Shown here one piece after another: positions 45,305 to 54,718 of a DNA stretch of 64,000 nt (positions are counted from its first letter, which is position 1; every line of letters starts with the position of its first letter). The stretch covers positions 59,939 to 123,938 of the forward strand of contig JAJECO010000009.1 in NCBI GenBank assembly GCA_022822005.1. The letters are read 5' to 3'. A program made the position numbers and the translations under genes. The notes under the pieces were generated by a model that had not been told where the DNA came from, ran no database searches, and worked only from the letters and a program-made list of their open reading frames with translations. The stretch comes from Candidatus Poribacteria bacterium (lineage in GTDB: Bacteria > Poribacteria > WGA-4E > PCPOR2b).

Positions 45305-45982
45305 ATGAATCTTATTTTTGTAGGCTGTGAATACGCAGGTAAATCGACATTAGCAGCGGAAATCATGAAGTGGGCGGAACAGACTTTGGGTGCGACGAGC
45401 CATTTCCATGATCATATGAGTGTTCCTTCGAGTGAGTTGATACCGGAGGCGCAAGAGTCGCTATTGACTCTGCACCCTCAAGCTGTGGAAATGCTCCAAC
45501 GTTATATGATTGAGTATCATATCTCGGAAGCTTTCTATAACAACCCCGATCACAATTTGATGGGATTGGTCATTGAAGAAGCGGTCTATGCCCCGTTGTA
45601 CTACGGCTATGGTGGGAAGGATAGCAAGGCACCCTTCCGAAGCCCGGAAGGACAGCGGACGGAGATGGCAAGACGCCTAGAGGGGAAAATCCTTGAGCGT
45701 GCGCCGGGAGTGGTACTGGTCCTTTTCAAAGCCGCGCCAGAGGTGATTGCGAAACGGATGAAGGAAAACCCGCACACCCACCAAGTTGTGCAGGAAAAAG
45801 ATATTGAGTATGTCCTACAACGGTTCGAGGAGGAGTTTGAGGCGTCCCTAATACAGAAGCGAATCGTCCTTGATACCACAACTGCCACCGTCGAGGAGAC
45901 GCTGGCTGAGCTCGTGCAGAAATACGAACCGTTCTACACCGATGCGGACCTGCTAAGGTTACGTCAGGGGTCGACTACGTAA
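45305..45982 (+). CDS. P-loop kinase-like NTPase (thymidylate-kinase fold)
   Basis: 225 residues. Walker A GCEYAGKST near residue 10, then a Walker-B-like LMGLVIEEAVYAP and a lid-like RMKENPHTHQ region; LVLFKAAPEVIAKRM matches the strand-helix that binds the adenine in nucleotide kinases. It begins behind a strong GGGAGGAG. I cannot name the phosphorylated substrate. It is transcribed alone. Confidence 0.72.
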   Translation: MNLIFVGCEYAGKSTLAAEIMKWAEQTLGATSHFHDHMSVPSSELIPEAQESLLTLHPQAVEMLQRYMIEYHISEAFYNNPDHNLMGLVIEEAVYAPLYYGYGGKDSKAPFRSPEGQRTEMARRLEGKILERAPGVVLVLFKAAPEVIAKRMKENPHTHQVVQEKDIEYVLQRFEEEFEASLIQKRIVLDTTTATVEETLAELVQKYEPFYTDADLLRLRQGSTT

Positions 45983-46011
45983 ACAGGGGATGAACCCGTC
46001 AGATTAGGAAA

Positions 46012-47070
46012 TCACCAACTGAAAACCCACCGCTCCCGATTTGGGATAGGCGGACTAATGGCCACCCCGCCGCGCAAGTGGGATTCGTAAATACCGAATC
46101 CGATGTCTTGACTGAGCAGCGTTACCCGGAGATTGCTTTTGCCGGGTTCTCCGGTCTTAATTGAGTGGATGAGGTCACGGATGAGAGGCACAGTGCCACT
46201 CCGCGGCGGTATCTGTTCGACAGGGACCGTATCCCAAGCATCTGATACCGCATCTCGACGTCGCATCTGCACCGCCTCACCATCGTTCACTACCCGGATA
46301 ACGCCGTTGGTACAGACCAATTCAATCTCCCTGCCAACGCCGGTGCCTGCTACATGTGCGGTTGTTCCGTTATCAAACCTGATGAGTGCAGACAGGATCG
46401 GCGTGTCTTGCACAAATTTCATACCAGAGGTGTCTCCCTCTGCTGGGTTAAGTTTTGAGATAATGCCCTGAATTGACACCGGCTCCGGATCGCCCAGCAT
46501 ATACAGCAGCAAGTCAATAAAATGGCCTTCAAGTGCCTTACCCTCAAAACCCAATACCGATTGAACCTCGCCCAACTCTCCGCTTTCGACAATCGTCCGT
46601 GCCTGTTCGTAGGCAGCCCAGTGACGATAAATCGGTCCATACCCCAAATGAACACCATTGCATTCAAATGCCTCTCGGATAGCATCCGTTTCCACGAGTG
46701 ACATACAGAGCGGTTTCTCTGCGTAGACCCCCTTCACGCCGTGTTCTGCAGCGAACACCATCTCTTCCGCATGTTGTTCGGGGCGTGTGGCCACACTGAC
46801 AATATCGAGATTCTCTTTCTCAATCATCTCACGGTAGTCAGTGTAGGCGGTGGGAACATTCCAGCGTTCTACAAAGTTCGACAGTCGCTCCTCATGGATG
46901 TCACACGCAGCGACAATTTCCGTCTCATCTATAGCAGCGTAGCCCGCCGCGTGAGAATAGGGAAGTGCCAAGCCACCACGATAAGGACGCTGTTTTCTTC
47001 TATTTATCTGTTCGTCTTCAATGGTGTTCGCCATGCGACCACACCCTATGACGCCAACTCTAAATGCCAT
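46012..47070 (-). CDS. Gfo/Idh/MocA family oxidoreductase
   Basis: 352 residues from ATG 47070 (MAFRVGVIGCGRMANTIEDE). Rossmann motif GVIGCGRMA, AEKPLCMS with the family EKP lysine, and a C-terminal domain with GFEGKALEGHFIDLLLYMLG. It is an NAD(P)-dependent sugar or polyol dehydrogenase, third of its kind in the window. Convergent with the P-loop kinase gene; no helper gene defines its substrate. Confidence 0.87.
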   Translation of the reverse strand: MAFRVGVIGCGRMANTIEDEQINRRKQRPYRGGLALPYSHAAGYAAIDETEIVAACDIHEERLSNFVERWNVPTAYTDYREMIEKENLDIVSVATRPEQHAEEMVFAAEHGVKGVYAEKPLCMSLVETDAIREAFECNGVHLGYGPIYRHWAAYEQARTIVESGELGEVQSVLGFEGKALEGHFIDLLLYMLGDPEPVSIQGIISKLNPAEGDTSGMKFVQDTPILSALIRFDNGTTAHVAGTGVGREIELVCTNGVIRVVNDGEAVQMRRRDAVSDAWDTVPVEQIPPRSGTVPLIRDLIHSIKTGEPGKSNLRVTLLSQDIGFGIYESHLRGGVAISPPIPNRERWVFSW

Positions 47071-47198
47071 CTTCTTCTCCCTAATCATTAAAACTTCGAT
47101 ATTCTAAAGTTACCTACTTGCAAAAATAATGGGGTTATGTTATGCTATCAACTATTATTCTTTATTTCATATCTATAAAATAAGGACTTATACTATCC

Positions 47199-48257
47199 AT
47201 GTCACCCAAAGTAGAAAGACGTAGAGCCTTACATAGATCGCTGTTTAACGTGGGGATTAGCGGGATTACACTGACCAATTCTGGAAGTTTAATTGAACCA
47301 CAATGGGTTGAAATTACACAACACGAAATTTCGATTGCTAATCTTCCACCCGCTTTTGAAGGATTTTCGATTGTTCAACTCACAGATCTACATCACAGTT
47401 CGATTGTAACGCTGGATTATCTTCAAGCCTGCTTTCAACAAGTGGTGGATTTACAGCCAGATTTGGTCGTAATGACCGGGGACTATATCACTTACCAAGA
47501 AGAATATGCACAGCCAGTGGCGCAGGCTATCGGTGAAACTATCATTGAGGCGGGAATCCCTACCTATGCTGTCCTTGGTAACCACGACCATTGGAACAGC
47601 GACTGGAACGATGACTGGAACAACGACTCAGATGCCGATGTGTTTCCCTTGCGAAATCGTTGGAAGGGCGACGGTCTTGAGGTAACCAACGCATTCACGG
47701 CGGAGGGGATCAAAGTCTTGGTGAATGAATCCACCCCGTTGCAGCGCGGTAGGGACCGCCTATGGCTCGTTGGCTGCGACGATTTTCTCGCAGGGGATTT
47801 CGATCTGGAACGTGCGTTAACATCTCTGCCTTCGACCGGTGAACCGCGTTTCCTCTTAATGCATAACCCGCAGCCAATCGAATCAATCGCCCACCACGGT
47901 TTTGATCTGGTCTTGTCGGGGCATACACATGGCGGACAAATCTCGCTGCCGTTTGTGCCTCCCAAGGTAGGGAACAAGTATCTCGCTGGTCTTTTCTATG
48001 TCGGTGCGTCAAGGCTTTACGTTTGTCGCGGCCTCGGGGTCACAGGCGTTCCAATCCGTTTTATGACAACCCCAGAAATTGCATGCTTCCGCCTTGCCCG
48101 TTCTTCCGGGGTACGGTCAACAGCCGCTAATGTCCCAACTCAACGCAACTCCCGATCCACATATTATAAAAGACTTGAAAGATATACACGGCTCGAAACC
48201 GCATCTTCCAAAGGTTGGTCTGTTGGGGTGTTTTCGAGCAATAGGTCACCCTTATAA
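47199..48257 (+). CDS. calcineurin-like metallophosphoesterase (YkuE-like)
   Basis: 352 residues. After a basic, twin-Arg-like start (KVERRRALHRSLFN) the motifs are QLTDLHHS, VVMTGDYITY, LGNHDHW, LMHNPQP and LSGHTHGGQISLP, a complete dinuclear metal set. YkuE-type members sit at the membrane and hydrolyse phosphodiesters. The last 30 codons overlap the convergent TIM-barrel gene by 94 bp and look unlike the family, so the C-terminus may be a run-on. Confidence 0.87.
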   Translation: MSPKVERRRALHRSLFNVGISGITLTNSGSLIEPQWVEITQHEISIANLPPAFEGFSIVQLTDLHHSSIVTLDYLQACFQQVVDLQPDLVVMTGDYITYQEEYAQPVAQAIGETIIEAGIPTYAVLGNHDHWNSDWNDDWNNDSDADVFPLRNRWKGDGLEVTNAFTAEGIKVLVNESTPLQRGRDRLWLVGCDDFLAGDFDLERALTSLPSTGEPRFLLMHNPQPIESIAHHGFDLVLSGHTHGGQISLPFVPPKVGNKYLAGLFYVGASRLYVCRGLGVTGVPIRFMTTPEIACFRLARSSGVRSTAANVPTQRNSRSTYYKRLERYTRLETASSKGWSVGVFSSNRSPL

Positions 48258-49072
48258 TCCCCTGCCACCAAACGCTTGCCAATCGCTGCAAAATCGACAT
48301 ACCCCTCGCTGACCTGCGTCAAAACGCCATCTGCTGTTTTCTGCTTGAAATGCACCGATGTAAGGTCTTCCATCCTCACAGCGCTCCAAAATTCCTCCGG
48401 CGGGTTGACCGTGGTACCATCATCACGGTAGGTGTTTGCCTCGTCGTAGGTCAACAAAGCCCCGCCTTGCACTGCCAAATCGAGCGTAAAGGTGGCTGGT
48501 TGTCGTGAATTTTCAACCGCAAAGACCATCGGACAGTTTGGTAACAACGATCGATACCGTTTTACATTCGCAACTGCAGCCTGCGGATCTGTTTTTCCGC
48601 CCGTAGGTGCAAGCCCGACAATCCGCAGCCGTGCGTTCACTGGACATAGTAAATACGCTAACTTTTTCGCTTGGATGATCTGTTGAGTGTCCGCTTCGAG
48701 ATCTTCAGGCGCACCGAGCCACGAGTGCGACATGGCATAACTCAGTTTCAAATTCTTCGCCAACTCAATAAACGCACCTACACGTGCAAAAAGGGGGCTA
48801 TCTCCCGCTGTAACCGCTGAATCTTGATCCCCTTCCCAGATTGCATCGCAGATCGCTTTCCACTGCTCGTCTGTATAGCGCCCCATCGCCGTTTCAAGCT
48901 CGCCAATCAAGCTGCCAAATTCGGAGTTACGGAGATAATCTCCTTCACGCACCTCCATGTCTTCGAAGCCGTGGTCGCCAAACTGACGGACAAGATCTTC
49001 AAATCTGTCGCCATCATCAATGCGTTTTGTCCAGATATTGGTTACAATACCGAGTTTTTCGAATATTGACAT
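48164..49072 (-). CDS. TIM-barrel sugar isomerase/epimerase-like protein
   Basis: 302 residues from ATG 49072 (MSIFEKLGIVTNIWTKR). It reads as an AP-endonuclease-2/xylose-isomerase-like barrel: FGDHGFEDMEVREGDY, LRIVGLAPTGGKTD, MVFAVENSRQP, GGALLTYDEANTYR, SVHFKQKTADG and YKGDLLLENTP. The metal-binding Glu/His pattern is weaker than in the other family members here. Its 3' end overlaps the metallophosphoesterase gene. Confidence 0.7.
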   Translation of the reverse strand: MSIFEKLGIVTNIWTKRIDDGDRFEDLVRQFGDHGFEDMEVREGDYLRNSEFGSLIGELETAMGRYTDEQWKAICDAIWEGDQDSAVTAGDSPLFARVGAFIELAKNLKLSYAMSHSWLGAPEDLEADTQQIIQAKKLAYLLCPVNARLRIVGLAPTGGKTDPQAAVANVKRYRSLLPNCPMVFAVENSRQPATFTLDLAVQGGALLTYDEANTYRDDGTTVNPPEEFWSAVRMEDLTSVHFKQKTADGVLTQVSEGYVDFAAIGKRLVAGDYKGDLLLENTPTDQPLEDAVSSRVYLSSLL

Positions 49073-49329
49073 CTTTCCCACCTCTATCTCATCTTTATAT
49101 GCTGCATAAATATCCTGATTTTCGCTGAAGGTCTTTGTTTTGGAACGGTGTCAGTATAAAACATAAAGGGAGACATGACAATTAAATTCCATCACTATCC
49201 CGCTTTTCACACCTCAGACGTCAGGACTATTTATTCAAATTTCAGGTTAGTGGAATTTTATGGTAACGAGGCGGGGGGTTTTTGATGCTTGAATTGTGCG
49301 AAGTGCACCGAAAAGGGAAGGGGGTGTGA

Positions 49330-50082
49330 TTATTGGACAGCAGCTTCACTTTCCTCTTCGCTGTCAACCTTGATCGGCAACTCATTCATCTTTGCGTCCG
49401 CGATCTTTTTAAGCTGCCACTGCTCTAAAATCTTGATTCGCCGGTTGCGGATGTCTATCAAGCCAAGCCGTTTGAACTCGTTCAGGAGTGCGCTCGTTGT
49501 CTCCCGTGCCGTTCCAACTAAATTTGCCAATTCCTGCTGCGAAAATTTCACATTCAGGATAATACCTTGGCTATCACGCACACCGTGTTTTTCTGCTAAC
49601 GACATCAGCAGGACGGCAAGCCGAGATGGCGCATTTCGGAATACTAAGTTTTCAAGTTGGTTTTCAATTTCCCGCCGTCGCAGCCCAATCAATTTAGTAA
49701 TGTGCATCGCCAGATCTGGTTTCTTTTTTAACAGCATTTCAAAATCGCGACGACGTATTGTACAGATATATGAATCCTCAAGTGCTTCAGCGATTGTGCC
49801 GCGGGGGCCTGCGTCAATTAGCGCCATCTCACCAAAGATCTCGCCGGACTCAAGAACTGCCAGCGTCAACTCCTTACCATCGGACGACAACTTATAAATC
49901 TTGACGCGTCCCTCTTTGAGTAGGTAGACCAGATCTCCCGGATCGCCTTGACCGTAAATCCTGTCACGTCGCCTATAATGCTTCATAGATGAAATTCGGT
50001 CAATGACGTCCATTTCTCTGTCAGTCATATCCTTAAAAATATCAAAATGTTTCAGATACCAAATTTTTTCTAGTCTCTTCAT
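49330..50082 (-). CDS. Crp/Fnr-family transcription regulator
   Basis: 250 residues. N-terminal cyclic-nucleotide-binding beta-roll (RIYGQGDPGDLVYLLKEGRV, GEIFGEMALIDAGPRGTIAEA) and a C-terminal winged helix with FSQQELANLVGTARETTSALL. The cNMP pocket Glu/Arg (GEMAL..RGT) resembles CRP rather than the Cys-ligated Fnr; no N-terminal Fe-S cysteines are present. It overlaps the glycosyltransferase stop/start by 4 bp on the same strand. The ligand is not known. Confidence 0.9.
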   Translation of the reverse strand: MKRLEKIWYLKHFDIFKDMTDREMDVIDRISSMKHYRRRDRIYGQGDPGDLVYLLKEGRVKIYKLSSDGKELTLAVLESGEIFGEMALIDAGPRGTIAEALEDSYICTIRRRDFEMLLKKKPDLAMHITKLIGLRRREIENQLENLVFRNAPSRLAVLLMSLAEKHGVRDSQGIILNVKFSQQELANLVGTARETTSALLNEFKRLGLIDIRNRRIKILEQWQLKKIADAKMNELPIKVDSEEESEAAVQ

Positions 50083-50759
50083 CGTACCAAACCGTAACGA
50101 AGGATTGTTGTAAGAATCTTATATCCAGCTAAAATTGTTCCTCTAACCGTTCCCGTAATTTTCGATTGTCCAATCCGTTTCCGATAGCTGACCGGCACTT
50201 CGCACACTCGCAATCCCATCTTAGCCGCTTTGACTTGCATCTCAACTGTCCACCCAAAGGTCTTGTCCTGCATATCCATTGCTAACAACTGTTCATAGCG
50301 AACCGCGCGGAAGGGACCCAAGTCAGTGTACTGGACGTGAAATAGCAGCCGAATCAGAAACGTGGCAAATGCATTACCAAAACAAGCCTGCGGAAGCAAG
50401 GCCCCCTTCTCACGTGCGCCACGAATCCGCGAACCGATCACCATCTCTGCATCTCCGGCAAGAATAGGTTGGATCAGCAACGACATCTCCGACGGAAAGT
50501 CGCTATAGTCACCATCAAGGAAAACTACAATTTCTGGGGTGCTTAGCGCGGCAATGCCAGCGAGACACGCATAACCATATCCCTTGCGCGTTTCCTGTAC
50601 CACCCGGGCCCCCGCAGCGTGAGCCACTTCAGCCGTTCGGTCAATGCTCCCATTGTCAACAACTATAATTTCCCCAACGCAGACCTTAGGAATGTCAGCA
50701 ATAACTTTGCCGATGGACTCCTCTTCATTGAAAGCAGGGATAATAACGGATACGTTCAT
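50079..50759 (-). CDS. family 2 glycosyltransferase (DPM1-like)
   Basis: 226 residues, GT-A fold: SVIIPAFNEEESIGKVI, IIVVDNGSIDRT, VVFLDGDYSDFP (DxD-type), and RKRIGQSKI near the end. Resembles dolichol-phosphate-mannose synthase-like enzymes that transfer a sugar from a nucleotide to a lipid carrier. No membrane helix follows the catalytic domain. Coupled to the Crp/Fnr gene. Confidence 0.9.
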   Translation of the reverse strand: MNVSVIIPAFNEEESIGKVIADIPKVCVGEIIVVDNGSIDRTAEVAHAAGARVVQETRKGYGYACLAGIAALSTPEIVVFLDGDYSDFPSEMSLLIQPILAGDAEMVIGSRIRGAREKGALLPQACFGNAFATFLIRLLFHVQYTDLGPFRAVRYEQLLAMDMQDKTFGWTVEMQVKAAKMGLRVCEVPVSYRKRIGQSKITGTVRGTILAGYKILTTILRYGLVR

Positions 50760-50838
50760 CTGACCAATTCAAAACCCATCTATAAAGAGAATAGGGAGGG
50801 CTCAAAACCCTCCCCACAAGATACGTTGTTCCCTAACC

Positions 50839-51729
50839 CTACTGTCCACAGGGGTTACATGGGTTGCAAGGGTTCGCTCCACCACACGGATTGCATGGGT
50901 TGCATGGATTTACTTCTCCACAAGGGTTGCACGGGTTACAAGGATTCACCCCCGCACACGGATTATCAGGATTACAAGGATTCACCCCTGTGCACGGATT
51001 GCAAGGATTAGCAACTTCCTTTGTCGCTGTCGAACCGGCCAAGTCCACGCTCACCTTTATCGTCTCTGCCAATTTGAGAAAAATGAATTGAGGAACCTCA
51101 ATGTTGTAGTCGGGCAGATTCAATGAAAAGCCACCGTTAACTATCAGGAGATCTCCCGGGAGTCTGCCCTTGGTCGCTTCACTCTCGTCAAAATAGGTGA
51201 CCGTAATATCTTTCAGCTGAACAGTTTGCTTAGCCCCGTGTAGTGACAAAGTGCCTTCGGCATCCACCGTGAGTGTTTTTCCATCCATAAGCATCTTATC
51301 GGAGGCTTTGGTCACTTTATCTATGGTGAGCATCGCTGTGGGATACTTGGAGGTCTCCAAGAAATTATCCCGCATGTGTTCATCGCGCTTATCAATTCCT
51401 GTTTTCAGGCTGGCGAGATCCAATGCAAAGGCTGCTTTCAAGCCCTTAGTGATGTCCTTTGGGTTGACCTGAATGTGACCTGTTATTTTACTGGTTGTGC
51501 CAACGATTTTTTCTAACGGTGCTTTGGAATCAAAGGTGAGTACATCTCTGCCTCTGGGGTCATCAATTCCAAAGTATTTCATCCCTGAACCGGGGTTGCA
51601 GGGATTGCAGGGATTCGTCGCATCCCCACCGCATGGGTTGCACGGATTCTCGGCAGCAAAAGCCCCCACTGATAAAATCATTGCAGCTATAATGCCCACA
51701 ATTAAGGCATAACGGTTGAATCTTGTCAT
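50839..51729 (-). CDS. YceI-family protein with Asn-Pro-Cys repeat tails
   Basis: 296 residues: signal peptide ([16 protein letters not shown]), an N-terminal block with NPCNPC twice, a YceI lipocalin-like barrel (about 50-235: [20 protein letters not shown] ... KYPTAMLTI ... DYNIEVPQ), then a tail of NPC units ([18 protein letters not shown] ...). I count 17 Cys in NPC triplets, four in the N-terminal block and 13 in the tail. YceI barrels bind isoprenoids. The Cys-rich tails could bind metal or form disulfides in the envelope; this is inference. AAGGAG precedes ATG 51729. Confidence 0.88.
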   Translation of the reverse strand: MTRFNRYALIVGIIAAMILSVGAFAAENPCNPCGGDATNPCNPCNPGSGMKYFGIDDPRGRDVLTFDSKAPLEKIVGTTSKITGHIQVNPKDITKGLKAAFALDLASLKTGIDKRDEHMRDNFLETSKYPTAMLTIDKVTKASDKMLMDGKTLTVDAEGTLSLHGAKQTVQLKDITVTYFDESEATKGRLPGDLLIVNGGFSLNLPDYNIEVPQFIFLKLAETIKVSVDLAGSTATKEVANPCNPCTGVNPCNPDNPCAGVNPCNPCNPCGEVNPCNPCNPCGGANPCNPCNPCGQ

Positions 51730-51779
51730 TATACTTCTCCTTATTATTTTAAGTTAAATCTACGAAAGATGATCAATAA

Positions 51780-53024
51780 TCATCTCTCTTTCAACACGTT
51801 GAGTTCTTTTTCCCAACGCATTTTCTGTTGGTTGTCCGCCTGAGCGCGGACAGCTTGATATAACGCAGCAAGTGCCAAGTTTGGCTTCAAAGCCGCGCGG
51901 TAACTCTCGTAAAGCGCGTACAACGCTTCTGCTTCGTCCGGGTTTCTGTCAATCAATCCTTCCAGAATGGGTATTGCCTCTTGAGAACGCCCCAGCTCGG
52001 TCAGCGCCCTCGCCTTATACAACAAGCCGTAATAGTAATTTGGAGCGGAACCCAGTGCGATTTCCGCGAAGTCAAGTGCCTTTTCAGGCTCTCCCAATTC
52101 CACATAGCAAAGCGCTAAAAATGCGTGTGCGTCTGTCTTGGGAATCATTTCCGGATTCCAACCCCGTTCTTGGCGCCAAATCTCGTCTGAGCGGACGAAA
52201 GCGGGAACTGCTTCGTCGTGTTTCCCCTGCCGAGTCAATGCCCAACCCAAATTAAAATACGACTGATACATTCCCGGATCCGCTTCGATTGATTTCTGGT
52301 AATACATCGCCTCTTTGACCGGATCGGTGGTGTGTCTAGCTATCTCGAAGTAGTGATTGGTGCGCATATCCCCAGCGCCGATGCCGCCAATGGCTTCACC
52401 TTTCTCATTGTATCGTGTATTGCCATCGTCTTTATAGGTGCCCATTGTTAAATGGAGTTCGGCAATCTGATCCTTGATCTTAGAGACCCATGCCTGCCGT
52501 GTTTCGCGTTTCAGTGCCGCTTGATAAGCATCCATCGACTCTTGGAGACGTTCTGTCCGGGTATAGACTTCCGCAAGGTTCTCTAACGCATAGAGCGAGA
52601 AGGAATTTTTGTGCTGCGGATCGAGGACGACCGCTTTTCGGTAGTTTTTGATCGCACCGTCTGCCCGGCTCTTTTTCCAATATGCACCCCCAAGCCAGTA
52701 ATAAAGTTCAACCTTCTCTGACATTTCCACACTCGCTCTCTCCAAGAAAGAGATGGCAGCTGAATAATTATTGTCACTATATGCCATCAATCCGAGTTGA
52801 TAATTCGCGCCGCTGTGGTCGGGATGAAGGTAGATTGTCGTCAGGAAATGCTGCCGAGCGAGTGTTCTGTCTCCACTATCATTGTACGCCATGCCCTGTT
52901 GAAAGTGGAGCTCATACAATTTGGAATCCAGTTCAGGGCTTTCTGCTGGCTCTTGAGCCAACCCAACCGAAATCGCGGCGACTGCCATTGTTGCAAGAAT
53001 GAGGAGATATCTGATCGTATTCAT
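51780..53024 (-). CDS. secreted TPR-repeat protein
   Basis: 414 residues from ATG 53024 (MNTIRYLLILATMAVAAISVG). Signal peptide, then about nine TPRs (for example LYELHFQQGMAYNDSGDRTL, YYGLLYKARALTELGRSQEA). It is exported and probably mediates protein contacts. It precedes the NPC-repeat YceI gene on the same strand by 50 bp, so the two may be co-expressed. A start at 53042 is possible. Confidence 0.8.
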   Translation of the reverse strand: MNTIRYLLILATMAVAAISVGLAQEPAESPELDSKLYELHFQQGMAYNDSGDRTLARQHFLTTIYLHPDHSGANYQLGLMAYSDNNYSAAISFLERASVEMSEKVELYYWLGGAYWKKSRADGAIKNYRKAVVLDPQHKNSFSLYALENLAEVYTRTERLQESMDAYQAALKRETRQAWVSKIKDQIAELHLTMGTYKDDGNTRYNEKGEAIGGIGAGDMRTNHYFEIARHTTDPVKEAMYYQKSIEADPGMYQSYFNLGWALTRQGKHDEAVPAFVRSDEIWRQERGWNPEMIPKTDAHAFLALCYVELGEPEKALDFAEIALGSAPNYYYGLLYKARALTELGRSQEAIPILEGLIDRNPDEAEALYALYESYRAALKPNLALAALYQAVRAQADNQQKMRWEKELNVLKER

Positions 53025-53433
53025 AGTGGTGTTGTAGCCCAAATTGCTACTTATGTTAGAGAAGCCGAATTATTTATTCTTCGGGAGTGGTGGATGTCAG
53101 CTTGTGTCGTAAACGCAAACCTGCACCGCCGCATATTCCTTTCACCCCCGTTGATACAATACGAAACTTCGCTGCCTTTATCCTGTAAATCCTAAATATG
53201 CTAGTTCAGACATTAGTGCATTAACTCAATCAACTAATGAACTTTTGAACTAATGGACTCTTTATAACTATCTCACATCCATCACCACTTTTCAACACGA
53301 ATCTTGTGAGGATCTTGCATGATCACGTGCGCCTGTAAAAGGACTTGCTTGATAGTGGAGCGTGTGTTATCATTATTTACAGCATTTCTGTCCCAATGGA
53401 TTCATCCAAAATCGACAACAGAAAGGAAACCAA
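53025..53433. other. divergent intergenic stretch
   Basis: About 400 bp between the TPR gene (minus) and the glyoxalase gene (plus). It carries repeated 'aactaatgaac'/'gaactaatgg' motifs at 53205-53262, related to the ATTAATG repeats at 2338 and 5386. I see no ORF or RNA gene. Confidence 0.5.
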
Positions 53434-53823
53434 ATGGCTGTTTTTTTACACACCCGCGTTCGAGTGAGCGACCTCGATAAATCAATTAAGTGGTATTGCG
53501 ACCATCTGGGCTTTGTCGTCAAGAGTCGAAGTGACAAATCGCCTGCGGGCAATCAGATCGCTCATCTGGAATTACCCGGTAACCTGCATACCGTCGAACT
53601 AACCTATTCGCCCGACTATGAACTCAATGTCCCGGAGGATTTGATGCACTTTGCCATTGGTGTTCCAGATCTAGTCGCCTGCTGTGATACCTTGGAGGCA
53701 GATGGCGTTGAAATTTGGCCCGATGGCTGGCGCGAACAGTTCACCTCCGGCGGCATGAAGATGGCATTCATCGATGATCCAGACGGCTACGAAATTGAGC
53801 TGCTGGAGCGTAAGGAGGCATAG
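53434..53823 (+). CDS. glyoxalase/VOC-family protein
   Basis: 129 residues from ATG 53434 (MAVFLHTRVRVSDLDKSIK), after AAAGGAAACC. VOC fold with two beta-alpha-beta-beta-beta modules; metal positions His (FLHTRVRV), Glu (HTVELTYS), His (MHFAIGVPDL) and Glu (YEIELLERK) fit lactoylglutathione lyase GlxI. It may detoxify methylglyoxal. It lies 7 bp upstream of a sugar isomerase and is probably co-transcribed. Confidence 0.88.
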   Translation: MAVFLHTRVRVSDLDKSIKWYCDHLGFVVKSRSDKSPAGNQIAHLELPGNLHTVELTYSPDYELNVPEDLMHFAIGVPDLVACCDTLEADGVEIWPDGWREQFTSGGMKMAFIDDPDGYEIELLERKEA

Positions 53824-53830
53824 AACAACT

Positions 53831-54598
53831 ATGAAGATTGGATGTGCCGCCTATTCATTTCGCCAGTATCTAACGAGCGGTGAAATGAGCCTTGAGGGTT
53901 TTCTTGAAAAAGCAGTCGAAATGAACGTGGATGGCGTAGAGTTAACCGCTTACTATTTCCCATCAACAGACGATGATTATTTATACACCCTCAAACGTCA
54001 ATGCTATCTGTTTGGATTACAGGTATCGGCAGCGGCTGTTGGGAATCGCTTTACAGACCCTACCCCCGACGAACGTGCTGCACAGATCGAGTATGTCAAA
54101 GATTGGATTGACATCTCTGTTAAACTTGGAGCGCCCTGCCTGCGTGTGTTCGCTGGAGGAACACCTGAAGGGCATAGTGAAGCGGAAGCCCACCAATGGA
54201 CAATCGACGGTTTGAAGGAGTGCGCGGAATACGCTGCACCCCGCGGCATTTTGATAGCGTTGGAAAATCACGGAGGGATAACGTCTACAGCCGATCAGGT
54301 TATCGATCTGATTACGTCGGTGGACTCTGAATGGGTCGGTGTGAACTTAGACACAGGTAACTTCCGTCAAGACCCCTACGGTTCGCTCGCACGGGTCGCG
54401 CCTTACGCGGTAACCGGCCATGCTAAGACGGAAATCCCAAAGGAAGGCGACGGCAAGGAGCAAGCAGATTTTTCTGAGATCGTCAGGATGCTTAAAGCAC
54501 AGGGGTACAAAGGTTATCTGTCAATCGAGTATGAGGCTGCCGAAGATGCCATGACAGCTGTTCCTCGCTTTGCCCAGATGTTAAATTCGCTCGTTTAG
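53831..54598 (+). CDS. sugar phosphate isomerase/epimerase (TIM barrel)
   Basis: 255 residues from ATG 53831 (MKIGCAAYSFRQYLTSGEMS). Barrel with AVEMNVDGVELTAYYFPS, CLRVFAGG, ILIALENHGGITSTADQ, VGVNLDTGNFRQDP, HAKTEIP and GYKGYLSIEYEAAEDA; the Glu, Asp, His and Glu metal ligands of the family are all in place. Paired with the glyoxalase gene. The substrate is unknown. Confidence 0.86.
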   Translation: MKIGCAAYSFRQYLTSGEMSLEGFLEKAVEMNVDGVELTAYYFPSTDDDYLYTLKRQCYLFGLQVSAAAVGNRFTDPTPDERAAQIEYVKDWIDISVKLGAPCLRVFAGGTPEGHSEAEAHQWTIDGLKECAEYAAPRGILIALENHGGITSTADQVIDLITSVDSEWVGVNLDTGNFRQDPYGSLARVAPYAVTGHAKTEIPKEGDGKEQADFSEIVRMLKAQGYKGYLSIEYEAAEDAMTAVPRFAQMLNSLV

Positions 54599-54718
54599 AC
54601 AGACCGGGCGAACCGCCCTCGCCCGCTATCATTTAACGACTTTCCCTAAATCGCTTTGTCTCTCAGATATTATTTTGTGCGGAAAATGCGGAAAGGTTAA
54701 AAAATAAGGAGGATATCG

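Noticed and set aside
50864..51091. Plus-strand frame with [12 protein letters not shown] repeats opposite the YceI gene
   Set aside because: It is the antisense of the NPC repeats; the minus strand has the signal peptide, ribosome site and a real YceI domain.
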